64,000 nt of DNA from Pleomorphomonas oryzae DSM 16300. Its GTDB lineage: Bacteria > Pseudomonadota > Alphaproteobacteria > Rhizobiales > Pleomorphomonadaceae. The position numbers and the translations under genes were made by a program. The notes below the pieces were generated by a model that saw only the letters and a list, made by a program, of their open reading frames with translations, made no database searches and was not told the DNA's origin. The stretch is taken from positions 372,001 through 436,000 of the forward strand of contig NZ_AUHB01000001.1 of the NCBI RefSeq assembly GCF_000422965.1. The letters run 5' to 3'. Of the stretch, positions 1 through 10,369 are shown in pieces; position 1 is the stretch's first letter; every line of letters starts with the position of its first letter.

Positions 1-1
1 G

Positions 2-256
2 GCCCTTGCCGAAAGTTATCAACAGGCAACGGCCCGCATTACCGGTGTGTTCGAGGCATGGATTCGCGAGCATCAGAAAAGCGGCTTTCTGCGCCCCGGC
101 AACGTCGAGATAGCGGCTCATCTTCTGCGCGGTACGATCAATGAGGCGCAGCGCCAGATCCTGCTCGGCCTCCGAGAACCGCTGACCATTGCCGAACAGC
201 ACCAGTGGGTGAAGGCATCGGTCGCCATATTCCTCGATGGGGTCGCCACTGGCTAA
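2..256 (+). CDS. TetR-family regulator, C-terminal part (5' end outside window)
   Basis: The reading frame is open from the first bases and ends at a TAG codon at 254-256, so only about 84 C-terminal residues are visible. The stretch with HLLRGTINEAQRQILLGL and a final VKASVAIFLDG helix resembles the all-helical ligand-binding and dimerisation domain of TetR-type repressors. The DNA-binding domain lies outside the window. It converges on the ABC ATPase gene, whose stop is only 5 bp away. Inference: it may bind the 14-bp palindromes between the ATPase and the rhamnosidase, but this is not shown by the sequence. Family assignment is moderate because the HTH cannot be seen. Confidence 0.55.
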   Translation, partial: ALAESYQQATARITGVFEAWIREHQKSGFLRPGNVEIAAHLLRGTINEAQRQILLGLREPLTIAEQHQWVKASVAIFLDGVATG

Positions 257-261
257 CCCGT

Positions 262-1341
<1,080 letters not shown>

Positions 1342-1473
1342 ATCGTCCTCCCTCGACCCGTCGGATATATCAAGCAGCCGGCGATCCTCTACGTCAGGCC
1401 TTCCCTTGGGCTGACATCCTCCACCCCGACTTTGGTACGGCCGGCTTCCTCAACCCGGCCTCTTTACAATTTC

Positions 1474-1487
1474 GTAAACTGGTCTAC
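1474..1487. promoter_or_regulatory. Operator-like palindrome, copy 1
   Basis: GTAAACTGGTCTAC reads as GTAnACnnGTnTAC, a symmetrical 14-mer. A second, near-identical copy lies with its start 67 bp downstream. The symmetry and spacing suggest a binding site for the TetR-type or LacI-type regulator of this locus; which one is unknown. Confidence 0.5.
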
Positions 1488-1540
1488 ACTTTTTTGCAAG
1501 GAGGACGGAGGGGGATGAGAGCCGTTCACACGCCCCATTT

Positions 1541-1554
1541 GTAAACCGGTCTCC
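1541..1554. promoter_or_regulatory. Operator-like palindrome, copy 2
   Basis: GTAAACCGGTCTCC matches copy 1 at 12 of 14 positions and keeps the central symmetric core AACCGGTCT. It sits about 95 bp before the rhamnosidase start, so it is placed to control that operon. Confidence 0.5.
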
Positions 1555-1649
1555 ACACCAAAACGCCAGGGAACTCGACCGGCGGATCAACAGGCAAGAA
1601 CAAGCCGACCGCTTGGGTGGCGTGCTTGTTCGGCGGGAGGACAAGACAG

Positions 1650-4007
1650 ATGGATGGGATAGGATCGGGCTCCCGCGCGACGGGCGGAACAAGGCACGCT
1701 GCCGAACGACATGCCTGGTCGGCGCGAATGATCCGTCCGCTCTCCGACGCTGGCGTCGGTACGCGGCAGCCCTTCCTGCGCAAGACCTTCCAAGCGAAGG
1801 AGGGTGGCAAGGCCACCCTGCGCATCAGCGCGCTTGGCCTTTACCGCGCCTTCATCAACGGCAAGCGGGTTGGCGACGACCTCCTCACGCCTGGCTGGAC
1901 CTCCTACAACGACCGCCTCAGCTACCAAACCTACGACGTCGGCGACCTGCTTTTCGACGGCGACAACGTCATCGACGTCTGGCTGGGCGACGGCTGGTAT
2001 CGCTCGCAGATGATGTGGGCGCACGAGCATGCTCTTCTCAACACTTGGGGGGATCGCATCGCCGCCATTGTCGAGCTCGAGACCGGCGGCAAGACAATCC
2101 TCGCGTCCGATACAAGCTGGTCGAGCGGCCTCACCCCCATCCTCAGATCTGGCATCTATTTCGGTGAGACCTACGATGCTCGCCTCGAAGGCGCACCGGC
2201 CGATCAGGGCGTCGTGCTTCACGAAGATTTCGACCCGGCAGTGCTGATCGCTCACGAGGTCAATGGCGTCAAGGAACTCGGCGCACTCAAGCCCGTCTCG
2301 TCCTTCACTGATGCCGAAGGACGCACCATCTACGACTTCGGCCAGAATACAGCCGCCTACGTCACCTTTGCGGTAAAGGGCGAAGCTGGTGCGACGGTGC
2401 TGGTCGAGCATTCGGAAATTCTCGACAAGGGCGAGTTCTGCAATACCAACCTGCGCTCCGCTCCCTGCCGCGTCACCTATGTTCTGAAGGGCGACGGCCA
2501 TGAGACCTATCGGCCCACCTTCACCTTCCAGGGCTTCCGCTTCGCCCGCGTGACGGTCACCGGCAAGGCTGAAATCGTCGACATTGCCTCGATACCGATC
2601 TCCTCGGCGATCACGCGTACCGGCTGGCTCACCACCGGCCATCCGCTGGTCAACCGTCTCATCGAGAACTCAGTATGGTCGCAGCGGTCCAACTTCGTCG
2701 ATGTGCCGACCGACTGCCCGCAGCGCGACGAACGCCTCGGCTGGACCGGTGACGCTCAGGTGTTCGCCGCTGCGGCCTGCTACCTGCACCACAGCCATGC
2801 CTTCTTCGTCAAATGGCTGCGCGACGTGATGGCCGATCAGCGTCCTGAGGGCGAGATCCCGCATGTCGTGCCAGATCCCACGCGCAACCACGAAGACCTC
2901 TATCCCCACTTCTACGGCTCGACCGGCTGGGGCGATGCCATCTCCATTGTTCCGCATGTGCTCTATCGCCACTACGGCGATCTGGACATCCTGCGCGAGA
3001 CCTTGCCCGCCATGGTGCGATGGAACGATTTCGTCTGGTCGATCAGCAATGGTCCGATCGTACGGCCGCCACGCCCCTGGGCGGCGCGTGGCTTCTCCTT
3101 CGGCGACTGGCTGCAGCCCAAGGGTCCAAGCGAGAAACCGCTGCCGACTATTGGCGACGATGCGGCGGCGACCATCTACCTGTTCATCGCGGCGGACCTG
3201 ACGGCCAAGATCGCCGGCCTCGTCGGCGACAAGGCAACGGAAAAACGCCTGTCGGATCGGGCCGCAGTGGTGAGGGCAGCCTTCGCCCATGAGTTCATCA
3301 CCCCGTCCGGCCGCCTCGCCTACGACGATCAGACGTCCTATGCCCTCGCCTTCCTGCATGATCTCATCCCCGAGGACAAGCGCGCGGCAGCCAAGGATTA
3401 TTTCAAGGCAACGATCGCCCGAGCGGGCGGCCGCATAGGAACGGGCTTCATCGGCACCCCCGCCCTCCTGCCAGCCCTACTCAAGATCGGCGAACCGGGG
3501 CTCGCCGGTGCCGTCTTCCTTCAGGAAGAGGTCCCGGGCTGGCTCTACCAGGTGAAGAATGGCGCCACCACCATTTGGGAGCGGTGGGATGCCATTCAGG
3601 CCGATGGTTCGATATTCGATCCCTCCATGAATTCCTACAACCACTATGCCTATGGCGCCGTTTGTCAGTGGCTGTTCGAGGGAGTAGCCGGCCTCCGGCC
3701 CGACGAAACCGAGCCCGGTTTCCGGCACATCCTGTTCGAGCCGGCCATCATTCCGGCGCTGTCGCCGGTCAGCGCGGCTCACGCCTCAGCCGCCGGCCGC
3801 ATCGAAGCCGGTTGGCGCATCCAGGATGACATCGTCACCTGGGAAACGTCCGTTCCGGACGGGGCTCGCGGCACGCTGGTCGTGCCGGCCGGCGCCCGAA
3901 ACATCATTCTCGACGGCAAGCCCATCGCGCCGGCCGCCGAGAAGAGCAAGCAGCGTCTCGCCGTGGGAAGCGGGCGCCATGTCGTGACTTTCGCCATCGC
4001 TCGTTGA
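1650..4007 (+). CDS. Alpha-L-rhamnosidase, glycoside hydrolase family 78
   Basis: This 785-residue enzyme should release terminal alpha-L-rhamnose from rhamnosides. The N-terminal beta-sandwich carries the family stretch FINGKRVGDDLLTPGWTSY and GDGWY. The (alpha/alpha)6 barrel holds DCPQRDERLGWTGDA at residues 355-369, the acidic motif that supplies the general acid in GH78. NSYNHYAYGA from residue 661 brings the conserved histidine, followed by a C-terminal beta domain. The ATG at 1650 has GGGAGG nine bases upstream; an upstream in-frame GTG at 1617 has no such site. No signal peptide is visible, so it should act in the cytoplasm on imported substrate. It opens the operon with the importer genes that follow. 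Confidence 0.93.
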   Translation: MDGIGSGSRATGGTRHAAERHAWSARMIRPLSDAGVGTRQPFLRKTFQAKEGGKATLRISALGLYRAFINGKRVGDDLLTPGWTSYNDRLSYQTYDVGDLLFDGDNVIDVWLGDGWYRSQMMWAHEHALLNTWGDRIAAIVELETGGKTILASDTSWSSGLTPILRSGIYFGETYDARLEGAPADQGVVLHEDFDPAVLIAHEVNGVKELGALKPVSSFTDAEGRTIYDFGQNTAAYVTFAVKGEAGATVLVEHSEILDKGEFCNTNLRSAPCRVTYVLKGDGHETYRPTFTFQGFRFARVTVTGKAEIVDIASIPISSAITRTGWLTTGHPLVNRLIENSVWSQRSNFVDVPTDCPQRDERLGWTGDAQVFAAAACYLHHSHAFFVKWLRDVMADQRPEGEIPHVVPDPTRNHEDLYPHFYGSTGWGDAISIVPHVLYRHYGDLDILRETLPAMVRWNDFVWSISNGPIVRPPRPWAARGFSFGDWLQPKGPSEKPLPTIGDDAAATIYLFIAADLTAKIAGLVGDKATEKRLSDRAAVVRAAFAHEFITPSGRLAYDDQTSYALAFLHDLIPEDKRAAAKDYFKATIARAGGRIGTGFIGTPALLPALLKIGEPGLAGAVFLQEEVPGWLYQVKNGATTIWERWDAIQADGSIFDPSMNSYNHYAYGAVCQWLFEGVAGLRPDETEPGFRHILFEPAIIPALSPVSAAHASAAGRIEAGWRIQDDIVTWETSVPDGARGTLVVPAGARNIILDGKPIAPAAEKSKQRLAVGSGRHVVTFAIAR

Positions 4008-4075
4008 GGACGGGCGGATTATTCTCCGCCCCGGCCGAGAGGACGGCCGGGCGGATGAAACCTGGGAGGAGAACC

Positions 4076-5374
4076 ATGAGCCATGCAATTTCCCGCCGCC
4101 TTCTGGTGGCTGCTGCCGCGGGCAGCGCACTCGCGCTGTCCTTTGCGTCTTCGGCCTATGCCGAGGTGAAGTTGAGCTTCCTCGTCGACAATGCGCCGGC
4201 GACCGTCAAGGCCTCGGAAGCGCTGGCAGCCGCCTTCCACGCCAAGAACCCCGACATCACCATCGAGGTGGAATCGCGAGCCGCCGGCGGTGAGGGCGAC
4301 AATATCGTCAAGACCCGGCTCGCCACCGGTGAGATGACCGACGTCTTCATGTATAACGCCGGCTCGCTGTTTCATGCGCTCAACCCGCAGCAGAACATGC
4401 TCGATCTGACCGACGAGCCCTACCAGTCCGACATCATGGATATTTTCAAGTCGGTGGTCAGCGAGAGCGGTCATGTCTATGGCGCGCCCTTCCAGACGGC
4501 CATGGGTGGCGGCGTGTTCTACAACAAGAAGGTCTATGCCGCGCTAGGCCTGCAGGTTCCAAAGACCTGGGCCGACTTCATGAAGAACAACGAGACGATC
4601 AAGGCCAAGGGCGGCGTGACGCCGGTCATCCAGACGTTCAAGGACACCTGGACCTCGCAGCTGTTCATGCTCGGCGATTTCTACAATGTCCTGCAAGCCG
4701 TGCCCGACTTCCCCCAGAAATACACCGCCAACCAGATCAAATATGCGACGACGCCCGCCGCTCTCAGGGGATTCGAGCATCAGGCCGAGGTGTTCAAGGC
4801 CGGCCTCCTCAATGAGGACTTCGGTTCGGCCAGCTATGACGACGGCCTACGCATGGTATCGAAGGGCGAAGGCGCTCACTATCCGATGCTGACCTTTGCC
4901 ATCGGCAACATCAACGAGAACTACAAGGACTACATCAACGACGTCGGCTTCTTCGCCTTGCCCGGCGACGACGCCGCCAAGAATGGCCTCACCGCCTGGA
5001 TGGCCAACGGCATCTACGGTTATGCCCAGACCGAACATCCGGACGAGGTGAAGAAGTTCATCGCCTTCGTCGCCAGCAAGGAAGGCTGCGACACCCAGAC
5101 CCAGGCGGTCGGGGCCATCGGCCCCTACATGACCAAGTCTTGCACCCTGCCGGCCGACGTTCCGCCGGCAGTCAAGGATCTGGTCGCCTACTTCGCCGAA
5201 GGCGGCAAAAACGCGCCCGCCCTCGAGTTCCTGTCACCCGTCAAGGGGCCGGCCCTCGAACAGATTACCGTCGAAATCGGCTCGGGCATTCGCGCGCCGC
5301 TCGATGGCGCCAAGCTCTATGACGACGACGTGCGCAAGCAGGCGCTTCAGCTCGGCCTGCCCGGCTGGGAATGA
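4076..5374 (+). CDS. ABC transporter sugar-binding protein (family 1, MalE/UgpB-like)
   Basis: A 432-residue periplasmic solute-binding protein. The N-terminus has a classical signal peptide: an Arg-Arg pair, the hydrophobic run LLVAAAAGSALALSF, and AYA before a likely cleavage at about residue 26. The mature part has the extracellular family 1 pattern, with AAAFHAKNPDI and a FYNKKVYAALGLQVPKTW segment. The ATG at 4076 follows GGGAGGAG; the longer in-frame start at 4004 lacks one. It lies 68 bp after the rhamnosidase and just before its permeases, so a rhamnose-containing oligosaccharide or glycoside is the likely ligand. The exact ligand cannot be read from sequence. Confidence 0.92.
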   Translation: MSHAISRRLLVAAAAGSALALSFASSAYAEVKLSFLVDNAPATVKASEALAAAFHAKNPDITIEVESRAAGGEGDNIVKTRLATGEMTDVFMYNAGSLFHALNPQQNMLDLTDEPYQSDIMDIFKSVVSESGHVYGAPFQTAMGGGVFYNKKVYAALGLQVPKTWADFMKNNETIKAKGGVTPVIQTFKDTWTSQLFMLGDFYNVLQAVPDFPQKYTANQIKYATTPAALRGFEHQAEVFKAGLLNEDFGSASYDDGLRMVSKGEGAHYPMLTFAIGNINENYKDYINDVGFFALPGDDAAKNGLTAWMANGIYGYAQTEHPDEVKKFIAFVASKEGCDTQTQAVGAIGPYMTKSCTLPADVPPAVKDLVAYFAEGGKNAPALEFLSPVKGPALEQITVEIGSGIRAPLDGAKLYDDDVRKQALQLGLPGWE

Positions 5375-5394
5375 GCCATCGCCTTCTGGAATCC

Positions 5395-5420
5395 AAAGCC
5401 GGCCCTAACGGACCGGCTTT
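5395..5420 (+). terminator. Hairpin between binding protein and permease genes
   Basis: AAAGCCGG and CCGGCTTT form an 8-bp perfect stem around a 10-base loop, 20 bp after the binding-protein stop. No U-run follows. In sugar ABC operons such hairpins commonly stabilise the upstream message or reduce read-through, so that more binding protein than permease is made. Confidence 0.55.
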
Positions 5421-5568
5421 GCCGGAACTCATTGTTTTCATTTAGCCGATTGCTCCGAAAGGGCTGACGACTTTTCGAGCGGTTGGTCTAGACTTCTCCT
5501 CCCCGAGAAGCAGCCCCGCGTTCGCGCTAGGCTGCGCCCGACCGGACGAACGGCGCTGGAGTGTCCTT

Positions 5569-6459
5569 ATGACGACCCTTGGCAAGAAAGGCAGCCGACG
5601 CGGACTTGCGGCAGCCTATCCGACCTGGTTCTACCTGCCGGCAGCCATCATTTTCGGCGTGCTGTTCCTGTTTCCCACCTTCGCCTCGCTGTTCTTCAGC
5701 CTGACCCGTTGGACGCTGTTCCAGTATTCGTTCATTGGGCTCGCCAACTTCCGGCAATTCTTCAGCGAGCCATTCCTGGTCTGGGGCCTCGTCAACACGC
5801 TGATCTATGCCGTCGTCACCTCGGGTTCGAAGGTGGTGCTCGGCATGCTCCTTGGCATCCTGCTCACATCCAACGTCATGGTTCGGGGACTCCTGCGCGC
5901 CATCGTGTTCTTCCCGGTGCTGGTGTCGACCATCGGTGTCGGCATCACTTTCACCATGCTGATGCATCCGACCAATGGCCTGATCAACGACGTCGTCGCC
6001 GTCTTCGGCCTGAAAGGTCCTGCCTGGCTGACTGACCCGCGCTTTGCCCTGATGTCCGTTGCTTTCGTCGATGTCTGGAAAGGTGTTGGGCTCGCCACCG
6101 TCATCTACATCGCCGGAATCGTCTCCATTCCCGCCGAGTATTATGAGGCGGCCAAGATGGACGGCGCCAACGCCCTGCAGCGCTTCTGGAACATCACGCT
6201 GCCACTTGCCCGTCCCGCCACCGTCACGGTGATCATCCTCAGCCTGATCGGCGGCCTTCGTTCCTTCGACCTCATCTGGGCGATGACCAAGGGCGGACCG
6301 GGCTTTACGACCGATGTCGTGGCCTCGGTGATTTACAAGCAGTATCAAGCCGGCTTCTACGGCCTATCCACCGCCGGCAACGTCGTGTTGTTCGTGCTGG
6401 TAGCGGCGATCGTCGTGCCGCTGTCCTTCGCCCTCAATCGCAAGGAGGTCGAGGCATGA
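5569..6459 (+). CDS. ABC sugar permease, MalF type
   Basis: A 296-residue inner-membrane permease with six predicted hydrophobic segments. The cytoplasmic EAA loop reads EAAKMDGANALQRFWNITLP near residues 189-208, which contacts the ATPase. ATG at 5569 has GGAG seven bases upstream. Its stop overlaps the next permease start in an ATGA, so the two are translationally coupled. It pairs with the binding protein upstream and the divergent ATPase. Confidence 0.93.
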   Translation: MTTLGKKGSRRGLAAAYPTWFYLPAAIIFGVLFLFPTFASLFFSLTRWTLFQYSFIGLANFRQFFSEPFLVWGLVNTLIYAVVTSGSKVVLGMLLGILLTSNVMVRGLLRAIVFFPVLVSTIGVGITFTMLMHPTNGLINDVVAVFGLKGPAWLTDPRFALMSVAFVDVWKGVGLATVIYIAGIVSIPAEYYEAAKMDGANALQRFWNITLPLARPATVTVIILSLIGGLRSFDLIWAMTKGGPGFTTDVVASVIYKQYQAGFYGLSTAGNVVLFVLVAAIVVPLSFALNRKEVEA

Positions 6460-7289
6460 CCGCCAAGAAGCTCAAATACTACGTGACGGGCATCCTGGCT
6501 CTTGCCCTGGCCTTCTTTGTCTTCGTTGTGCCTTTCCTGTTCATCATCGTCAACGCGTTGAAGGACAAGCCGGAAGCGGCGCTCCTGCACTTCTCCTTGC
6601 CGACCGAAACTCACCTCTGGGACAATCTCGTCGCGGTCGTGGAAGCGCGCGACTACATGCTGATCACTGCCTTCATCAACTCGATCATCCTCACGGTGGT
6701 AGCGGTCACCGGCCTTGTCGTGTTCGGCGCCATGGTCGGCTTCGTGCTGCAACGGCGGCCGTCGCGATGGAGCGGGCTTATCAACTTTATGGTCCTGGCC
6801 GGACTGATCATGCCGCCGGCCGTCGTGCCGACCATCTGGCTGTTGCAGTGGCTCGGCCTGTTCAAGACGCTGTCCGGCCTGATTCTGATCGAGATCGCCT
6901 ACAGCCTGTCGTTCTCGGTGCTGCTGTTTCGCGCCTTCATCGCCACCATCCCGCGCGAACTCGACGAAGCGGCCATTCTGGAAGGCGCCGGCCCCTTCAC
7001 GCTGTTCTTTCGTATCGTGCTGCCACTTCTGAAGCCGGTGGCGGTAACGGTGATCGTTGTGCAATCGGTGGCGATTTTCAACGACTTCACCAATCCCCTT
7101 TATTACCTGCCGGGAGCAAAGAACGCGACGGTGCAGCTAACGCTGTTCAATTTCCAGAGCATGTTCAACACGTCTTACAATCTTCTGTTCATGAATATCT
7201 TGATCATCACTATTCCGCCGCTGATCATGTTCCTGTTCTTCAACCGGCAGATCGTCGAAGGTATGACGGCAGGCGCCGTAAAGGGCTGA
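6456..7289 (+). CDS. ABC sugar permease, MalG type
   Basis: The second permease subunit, 277 residues. Six hydrophobic segments are seen, and the EAA loop reads ELDEAAILEGAGPFTLFF followed by RIVLP. It starts inside the previous stop codon (ATGA), as expected for a stoichiometric heterodimer. The LacI gene follows after 72 bp on the same strand. Confidence 0.93.
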   Translation: MTAKKLKYYVTGILALALAFFVFVVPFLFIIVNALKDKPEAALLHFSLPTETHLWDNLVAVVEARDYMLITAFINSIILTVVAVTGLVVFGAMVGFVLQRRPSRWSGLINFMVLAGLIMPPAVVPTIWLLQWLGLFKTLSGLILIEIAYSLSFSVLLFRAFIATIPRELDEAAILEGAGPFTLFFRIVLPLLKPVAVTVIVVQSVAIFNDFTNPLYYLPGAKNATVQLTLFNFQSMFNTSYNLLFMNILIITIPPLIMFLFFNRQIVEGMTAGAVKG

Positions 7290-7361
7290 GAATGATCGTT
7301 GCCGGCAAACTGCCGAATGTATAGAGGAAACTTGGAAAACGGCGGAAACGGGCGGGGAATC

Positions 7362-8384
7362 ATGAAGCGCGCGACGATCAAGGACGTGGCGGAGGCGGCC
7401 GGAGTGTCGCGGGCCGCCGTTTCCAAAGTATTGCGCAATGCCTATGGCCTTTCCGACGACATGCGGGCTCGCGTCGAAGCGGCAATGACTGCGCTAAACT
7501 ATCGACCGCAGACGGCGGCGCGTGGCCTTCGGGGACGCACCTACACGCTCGGCATCGTGCTGCCGGATATGCGCAATCCTTTCTTTCCGGATATCCTCGA
7601 CGGCGTCATCTCGACACTGAGGAGCACCAGCTACGAGCCGCTGATCGGCTTTCGCCCATCGGCCGAGGCCACCGAACAGCACGCCATCGACACCATGCTC
7701 GATCACAAGATCGATGGCTTCCTGATGGTTGCCCCGCGTCTCGAAGAAGCTTACCTGACCACCGTCGCCACCTCGGTACCAACGGTGATGATCGGACGCC
7801 ACGATCGCGACTGCGGTTACGACACGGTCAATAACGACGATCGCGCCGGTGCGCGCCTCGCCGTCGAACACTTCATATCGCTCGGCCATCGCGACATCGC
7901 CTATTTCGGGCTTGATCCGGAGTCGGCAGCTCCCAACAACTCGACGACGCGGCGTCTGGTGGGCTACCGCGAGACCATGGCGGCGCATGGACTCACGGAG
8001 CGCATATCAATTTTCGAAGGCACGCATTTCCGTGGCGACCGCTACGATGAGGAAGTGTCTCGGCGCATCCTGCAAAGCCAACCACGCCCAACGGCCGTCT
8101 TCTGTTGGACCGATTCCGTGGCATTTACCCTGATGGCGGAAGCGGCGAAGCTCGGCATCCGCGTGCCCGACGACCTCTCGGTGATCGGTTATGACAATAG
8201 CCGTCTCGCCGCGCTGCCGCAGCTGTCGCTGACCTCGGTTGATCAGGCAGGGCATCAGCTCGGAAGCGAAGCGATGAAGCTGCTGATCGAGCGGATCGAG
8301 GGCCGGCAGACCGACCAGCATATCATTCTGCCGCCACATCTCGACGTAAAGGGCTCGACCGGGCCTGTTCCGGTGCGGGGCTGA
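7362..8384 (+). CDS. LacI-family transcriptional regulator
   Basis: A 340-residue regulator. The N-terminal helix-turn-helix begins ATIKDVAEAAGVSRAAVSKV with the typical hinge after about residue 50, followed by a periplasmic-binding-protein-like effector domain with GIVLPDMRNPFFPDIL. The ATG at 7362 follows GGCGGGGAATC; the longer frame from 7299 adds 21 residues not typical of the family. It is the last gene of the rhamnosidase and importer operon, so it probably represses that operon and responds to a rhamnoside-derived sugar. It is tail-to-tail with rhaM, with only 3 bp between them. Confidence 0.92.
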   Translation: MKRATIKDVAEAAGVSRAAVSKVLRNAYGLSDDMRARVEAAMTALNYRPQTAARGLRGRTYTLGIVLPDMRNPFFPDILDGVISTLRSTSYEPLIGFRPSAEATEQHAIDTMLDHKIDGFLMVAPRLEEAYLTTVATSVPTVMIGRHDRDCGYDTVNNDDRAGARLAVEHFISLGHRDIAYFGLDPESAAPNNSTTRRLVGYRETMAAHGLTERISIFEGTHFRGDRYDEEVSRRILQSQPRPTAVFCWTDSVAFTLMAEAAKLGIRVPDDLSVIGYDNSRLAALPQLSLTSVDQAGHQLGSEAMKLLIERIEGRQTDQHIILPPHLDVKGSTGPVPVRG

Positions 8385-8387
8385 CCG

Positions 8388-8702
8388 TCAGGCGAGGAAG
8401 AACACCTCACGAAGATCGGCCGACTTTGGGCTGTTGTCCGGGTTGGACGGCATGATATCGGCCATGTATTTCCACCATTTCTGGCAGATTTCCGTGGCGG
8501 CCACCGCATTCCAGCGGTCTTCCGATTCGATCTCGACGGTGGCGAACAGGGTCGACGTCTTCGGATCGAGATAGATGGCATAGTTGTGGGCGCCATGCGC
8601 CTTGAGCACCACCGCCAACTCCGGCCAGATCTCGTCATGACGGCGTTTATATTCGGCGTGGGCGTCCGGGTTGACCCACATGACAAACGCTTTTCTGATC
8701 AC
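8388..8702 (-). CDS. rhaM: L-rhamnose mutarotase
   Basis: RhaM interconverts the alpha and beta anomers of L-rhamnose. The 104-residue product starts [14 protein letters not shown], and has [28 protein letters not shown] and MPSNPDNSP, all near-identical to the well-studied enterobacterial RhaM of the same length. The GTG at 8702 has GGGAGG seven bases upstream and gives the family length; an in-frame start at 8735 would add 11 residues. The gene is divergent from rhaI across an AT-richer control region. Confidence 0.95.
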   Translation of the reverse strand: MIRKAFVMWVNPDAHAEYKRRHDEIWPELAVVLKAHGAHNYAIYLDPKTSTLFATVEIESEDRWNAVAATEICQKWWKYMADIMPSNPDNSPKSADLREVFFLA

Positions 8703-9094
8703 GATACATCCTCCCGCGCCAGCCGGCTCACGCATCCGCCGTCCGGAAAATCATATTCGATCCCAGCCAGTCACTCCCAGTGGGATCATTACGCAAATTC
8801 AATCATTTTCAATCTCTCGCCGAACGTTTGATCGCTTCGCCGGGCTTCTCCACGGCGATCTAGAACTTTCGGCGATACGCAATTTTACCTTCAAAAAAGA
8901 TAGATATGCCATTTTCATTCGATATTTCAATCATCAAGGCTCGAGACAAATCACTGATCTCAGCCGCAAACCAGATTTGTGGCAAACGCTACGGATATGA
9001 TTGCACTTGATCAATCGTGATGGAATATGATTGATATCACCAACGCCGTAAAGCAGACGCTGGCAGCGGAGCCATTGGGAGGAAACCGCCGGTC
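8703..9094. promoter_or_regulatory. Divergent rhaM-rhaI control region with GATTGA/TCAATC repeats
   Basis: This 392-bp region is clearly more AT-rich than its surroundings and has no gene. TTCAATC occurs twice within 8798-8814 and TTCAATCATCAAG at 8926-8938. TTGATCAATC lies at 9008-9017 and ATGATTGATATCA at 9027-9039. Short repeats of this type fit multiple sites for the DeoR-type RhaR regulator encoded three genes downstream. This is inference from position and repetition. Confidence 0.5.
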
Positions 9095-10363
9095 ATGTCC
9101 GATCATTCGCCGATTACCAAAGCCTATGAGCTGGCCCGCGAGCTGTTTGCTCGCGACGGCATCGATACAGAGGCCGTCTTAAGCAAGCTCGATACCATCC
9201 CCGTATCGATGCACTGCTGGCAGGGCGACGACGTCAAGGGCTTCGAAAATCCCGATGGCGAGCTCACCGGTGGCATTCAGGTTTCGGGCAACTATCCCGG
9301 CCGCGCTCGCAATGCCGACCAGTTGCGCGCCGACCTCGACAAGGCGATGTCGCTGATCCCCGGCGCCAAGCGGCTCAACCTGCACGCCCTCTATCTCGAG
9401 GCCGATCGCAAGGTGGAGCGCGACGCTATCGAGCCGAAGCACTTCCAGCGCTGGGTCGACTGGGCGAAGGAGCGGGGCCTCGGCCTCGACTTCAACCCGT
9501 CCTGCTTCTCGCATCCGAAGAGCGCCGACAATCGCACGCTCAGCCACCCCGACGCCGGCATCCGTCAGTTCTGGATCGACCATTGCAAGGCGAGCCGCAA
9601 GGTATCCGAGCATTTCGGCCGCTCGCTCGGTACGGCCTCGGTGATGAACATCTGGATCCCCGACGGCTCGAAGGATTATCCCTTCGATCGTTATGGACCG
9701 CGCGAGACGCTGAAGGCCGCCCTCGACGAGGTGATCTCGGAGAAGATCTCCAAGGCGTTCCACTACGACGCCGTCGAGAGCAAGCTGTTCGGCATCGGGG
9801 CCGAGGCTTACACGGTCGGCTCCAACGAATTCTACATGGGCTATGCGGCGACGCGCGGCACCATGCTCTGCCTCGATGCCGGCCATTTCCACCCGACCGA
9901 GGTGGTGTCCGACAAGCTGTCCGCCGTCTTCCAGTATGTCGACCGCGTTCTGCTGCACGTGTCGCGACCGATGCGCTGGGACAGCGACCACGTCGTGCTG
10001 TTCGATGATGAGCTGCAGGCCATCGCCAACGAGTTGGTGCGCGGCAACATGCTCGACCGCACTGCCATCGGTCTCGATTATTTCGATGCCTCCATCAACC
10101 GCATCGCCGCCTGGGTGATCGGCATGCGCAACATGCGCAAGGCGCTGCTGAAGGCGATGCTGGAGCCGGTCGCCAAGCTCAAGGCAGCTGAGACATCCGG
10201 CAATTTCGCTCTGCGGATGGCGTTATTCGAGGAACACAAGACGAGCCCTTGGGGTGCCGTCTGGGATCACTATTGCGAAAGCCGGAACGTGCCGGTCGGC
10301 GCCGCCTGGTTCGACGTCGTCAAGACCTATGAGCGCGACGTGCTCGCCAAGCGGGAGTCCTGA
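9095..10363 (+). CDS. rhaI: L-rhamnose isomerase (Pseudomonas-type TIM barrel)
   Basis: A 422-residue enzyme converting L-rhamnose to L-rhamnulose in the cytoplasm. Recognisable segments are [35 protein letters not shown] and [20 protein letters not shown], which hold the acidic and histidine metal ligands of the RhaI/xylose-isomerase-like fold. The type is that of the Pseudomonas stutzeri enzyme. ATG at 9095 has GGGAGGAA about ten bases upstream. It heads the rha operon, 6 bp before rhaD. Confidence 0.95.
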   Translation: MSDHSPITKAYELARELFARDGIDTEAVLSKLDTIPVSMHCWQGDDVKGFENPDGELTGGIQVSGNYPGRARNADQLRADLDKAMSLIPGAKRLNLHALYLEADRKVERDAIEPKHFQRWVDWAKERGLGLDFNPSCFSHPKSADNRTLSHPDAGIRQFWIDHCKASRKVSEHFGRSLGTASVMNIWIPDGSKDYPFDRYGPRETLKAALDEVISEKISKAFHYDAVESKLFGIGAEAYTVGSNEFYMGYAATRGTMLCLDAGHFHPTEVVSDKLSAVFQYVDRVLLHVSRPMRWDSDHVVLFDDELQAIANELVRGNMLDRTAIGLDYFDASINRIAAWVIGMRNMRKALLKAMLEPVAKLKAAETSGNFALRMALFEEHKTSPWGAVWDHYCESRNVPVGAAWFDVVKTYERDVLAKRES

Positions 10364-10369
10364 GCCACT

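Larger units (their letters stand above)
1342..1649. promoter_or_regulatory. Divergent control region between ABC ATPase and rhamnosidase
   Basis: About 300 bp without a gene. It carries two copies of a 14-bp palindrome-like element (listed separately) and strong Shine-Dalgarno sequences at both ends (GGGAGG for each flanking gene). No rho-independent terminator is seen. The two divergent transcripts must start here. Confidence 0.6.

Noticed and set aside
1587-2642. Long minus-strand frame of 351 codons under the rhamnosidase gene
   Set aside because: A shadow frame typical of GC-rich DNA; the plus-strand GH78 motifs are unambiguous.
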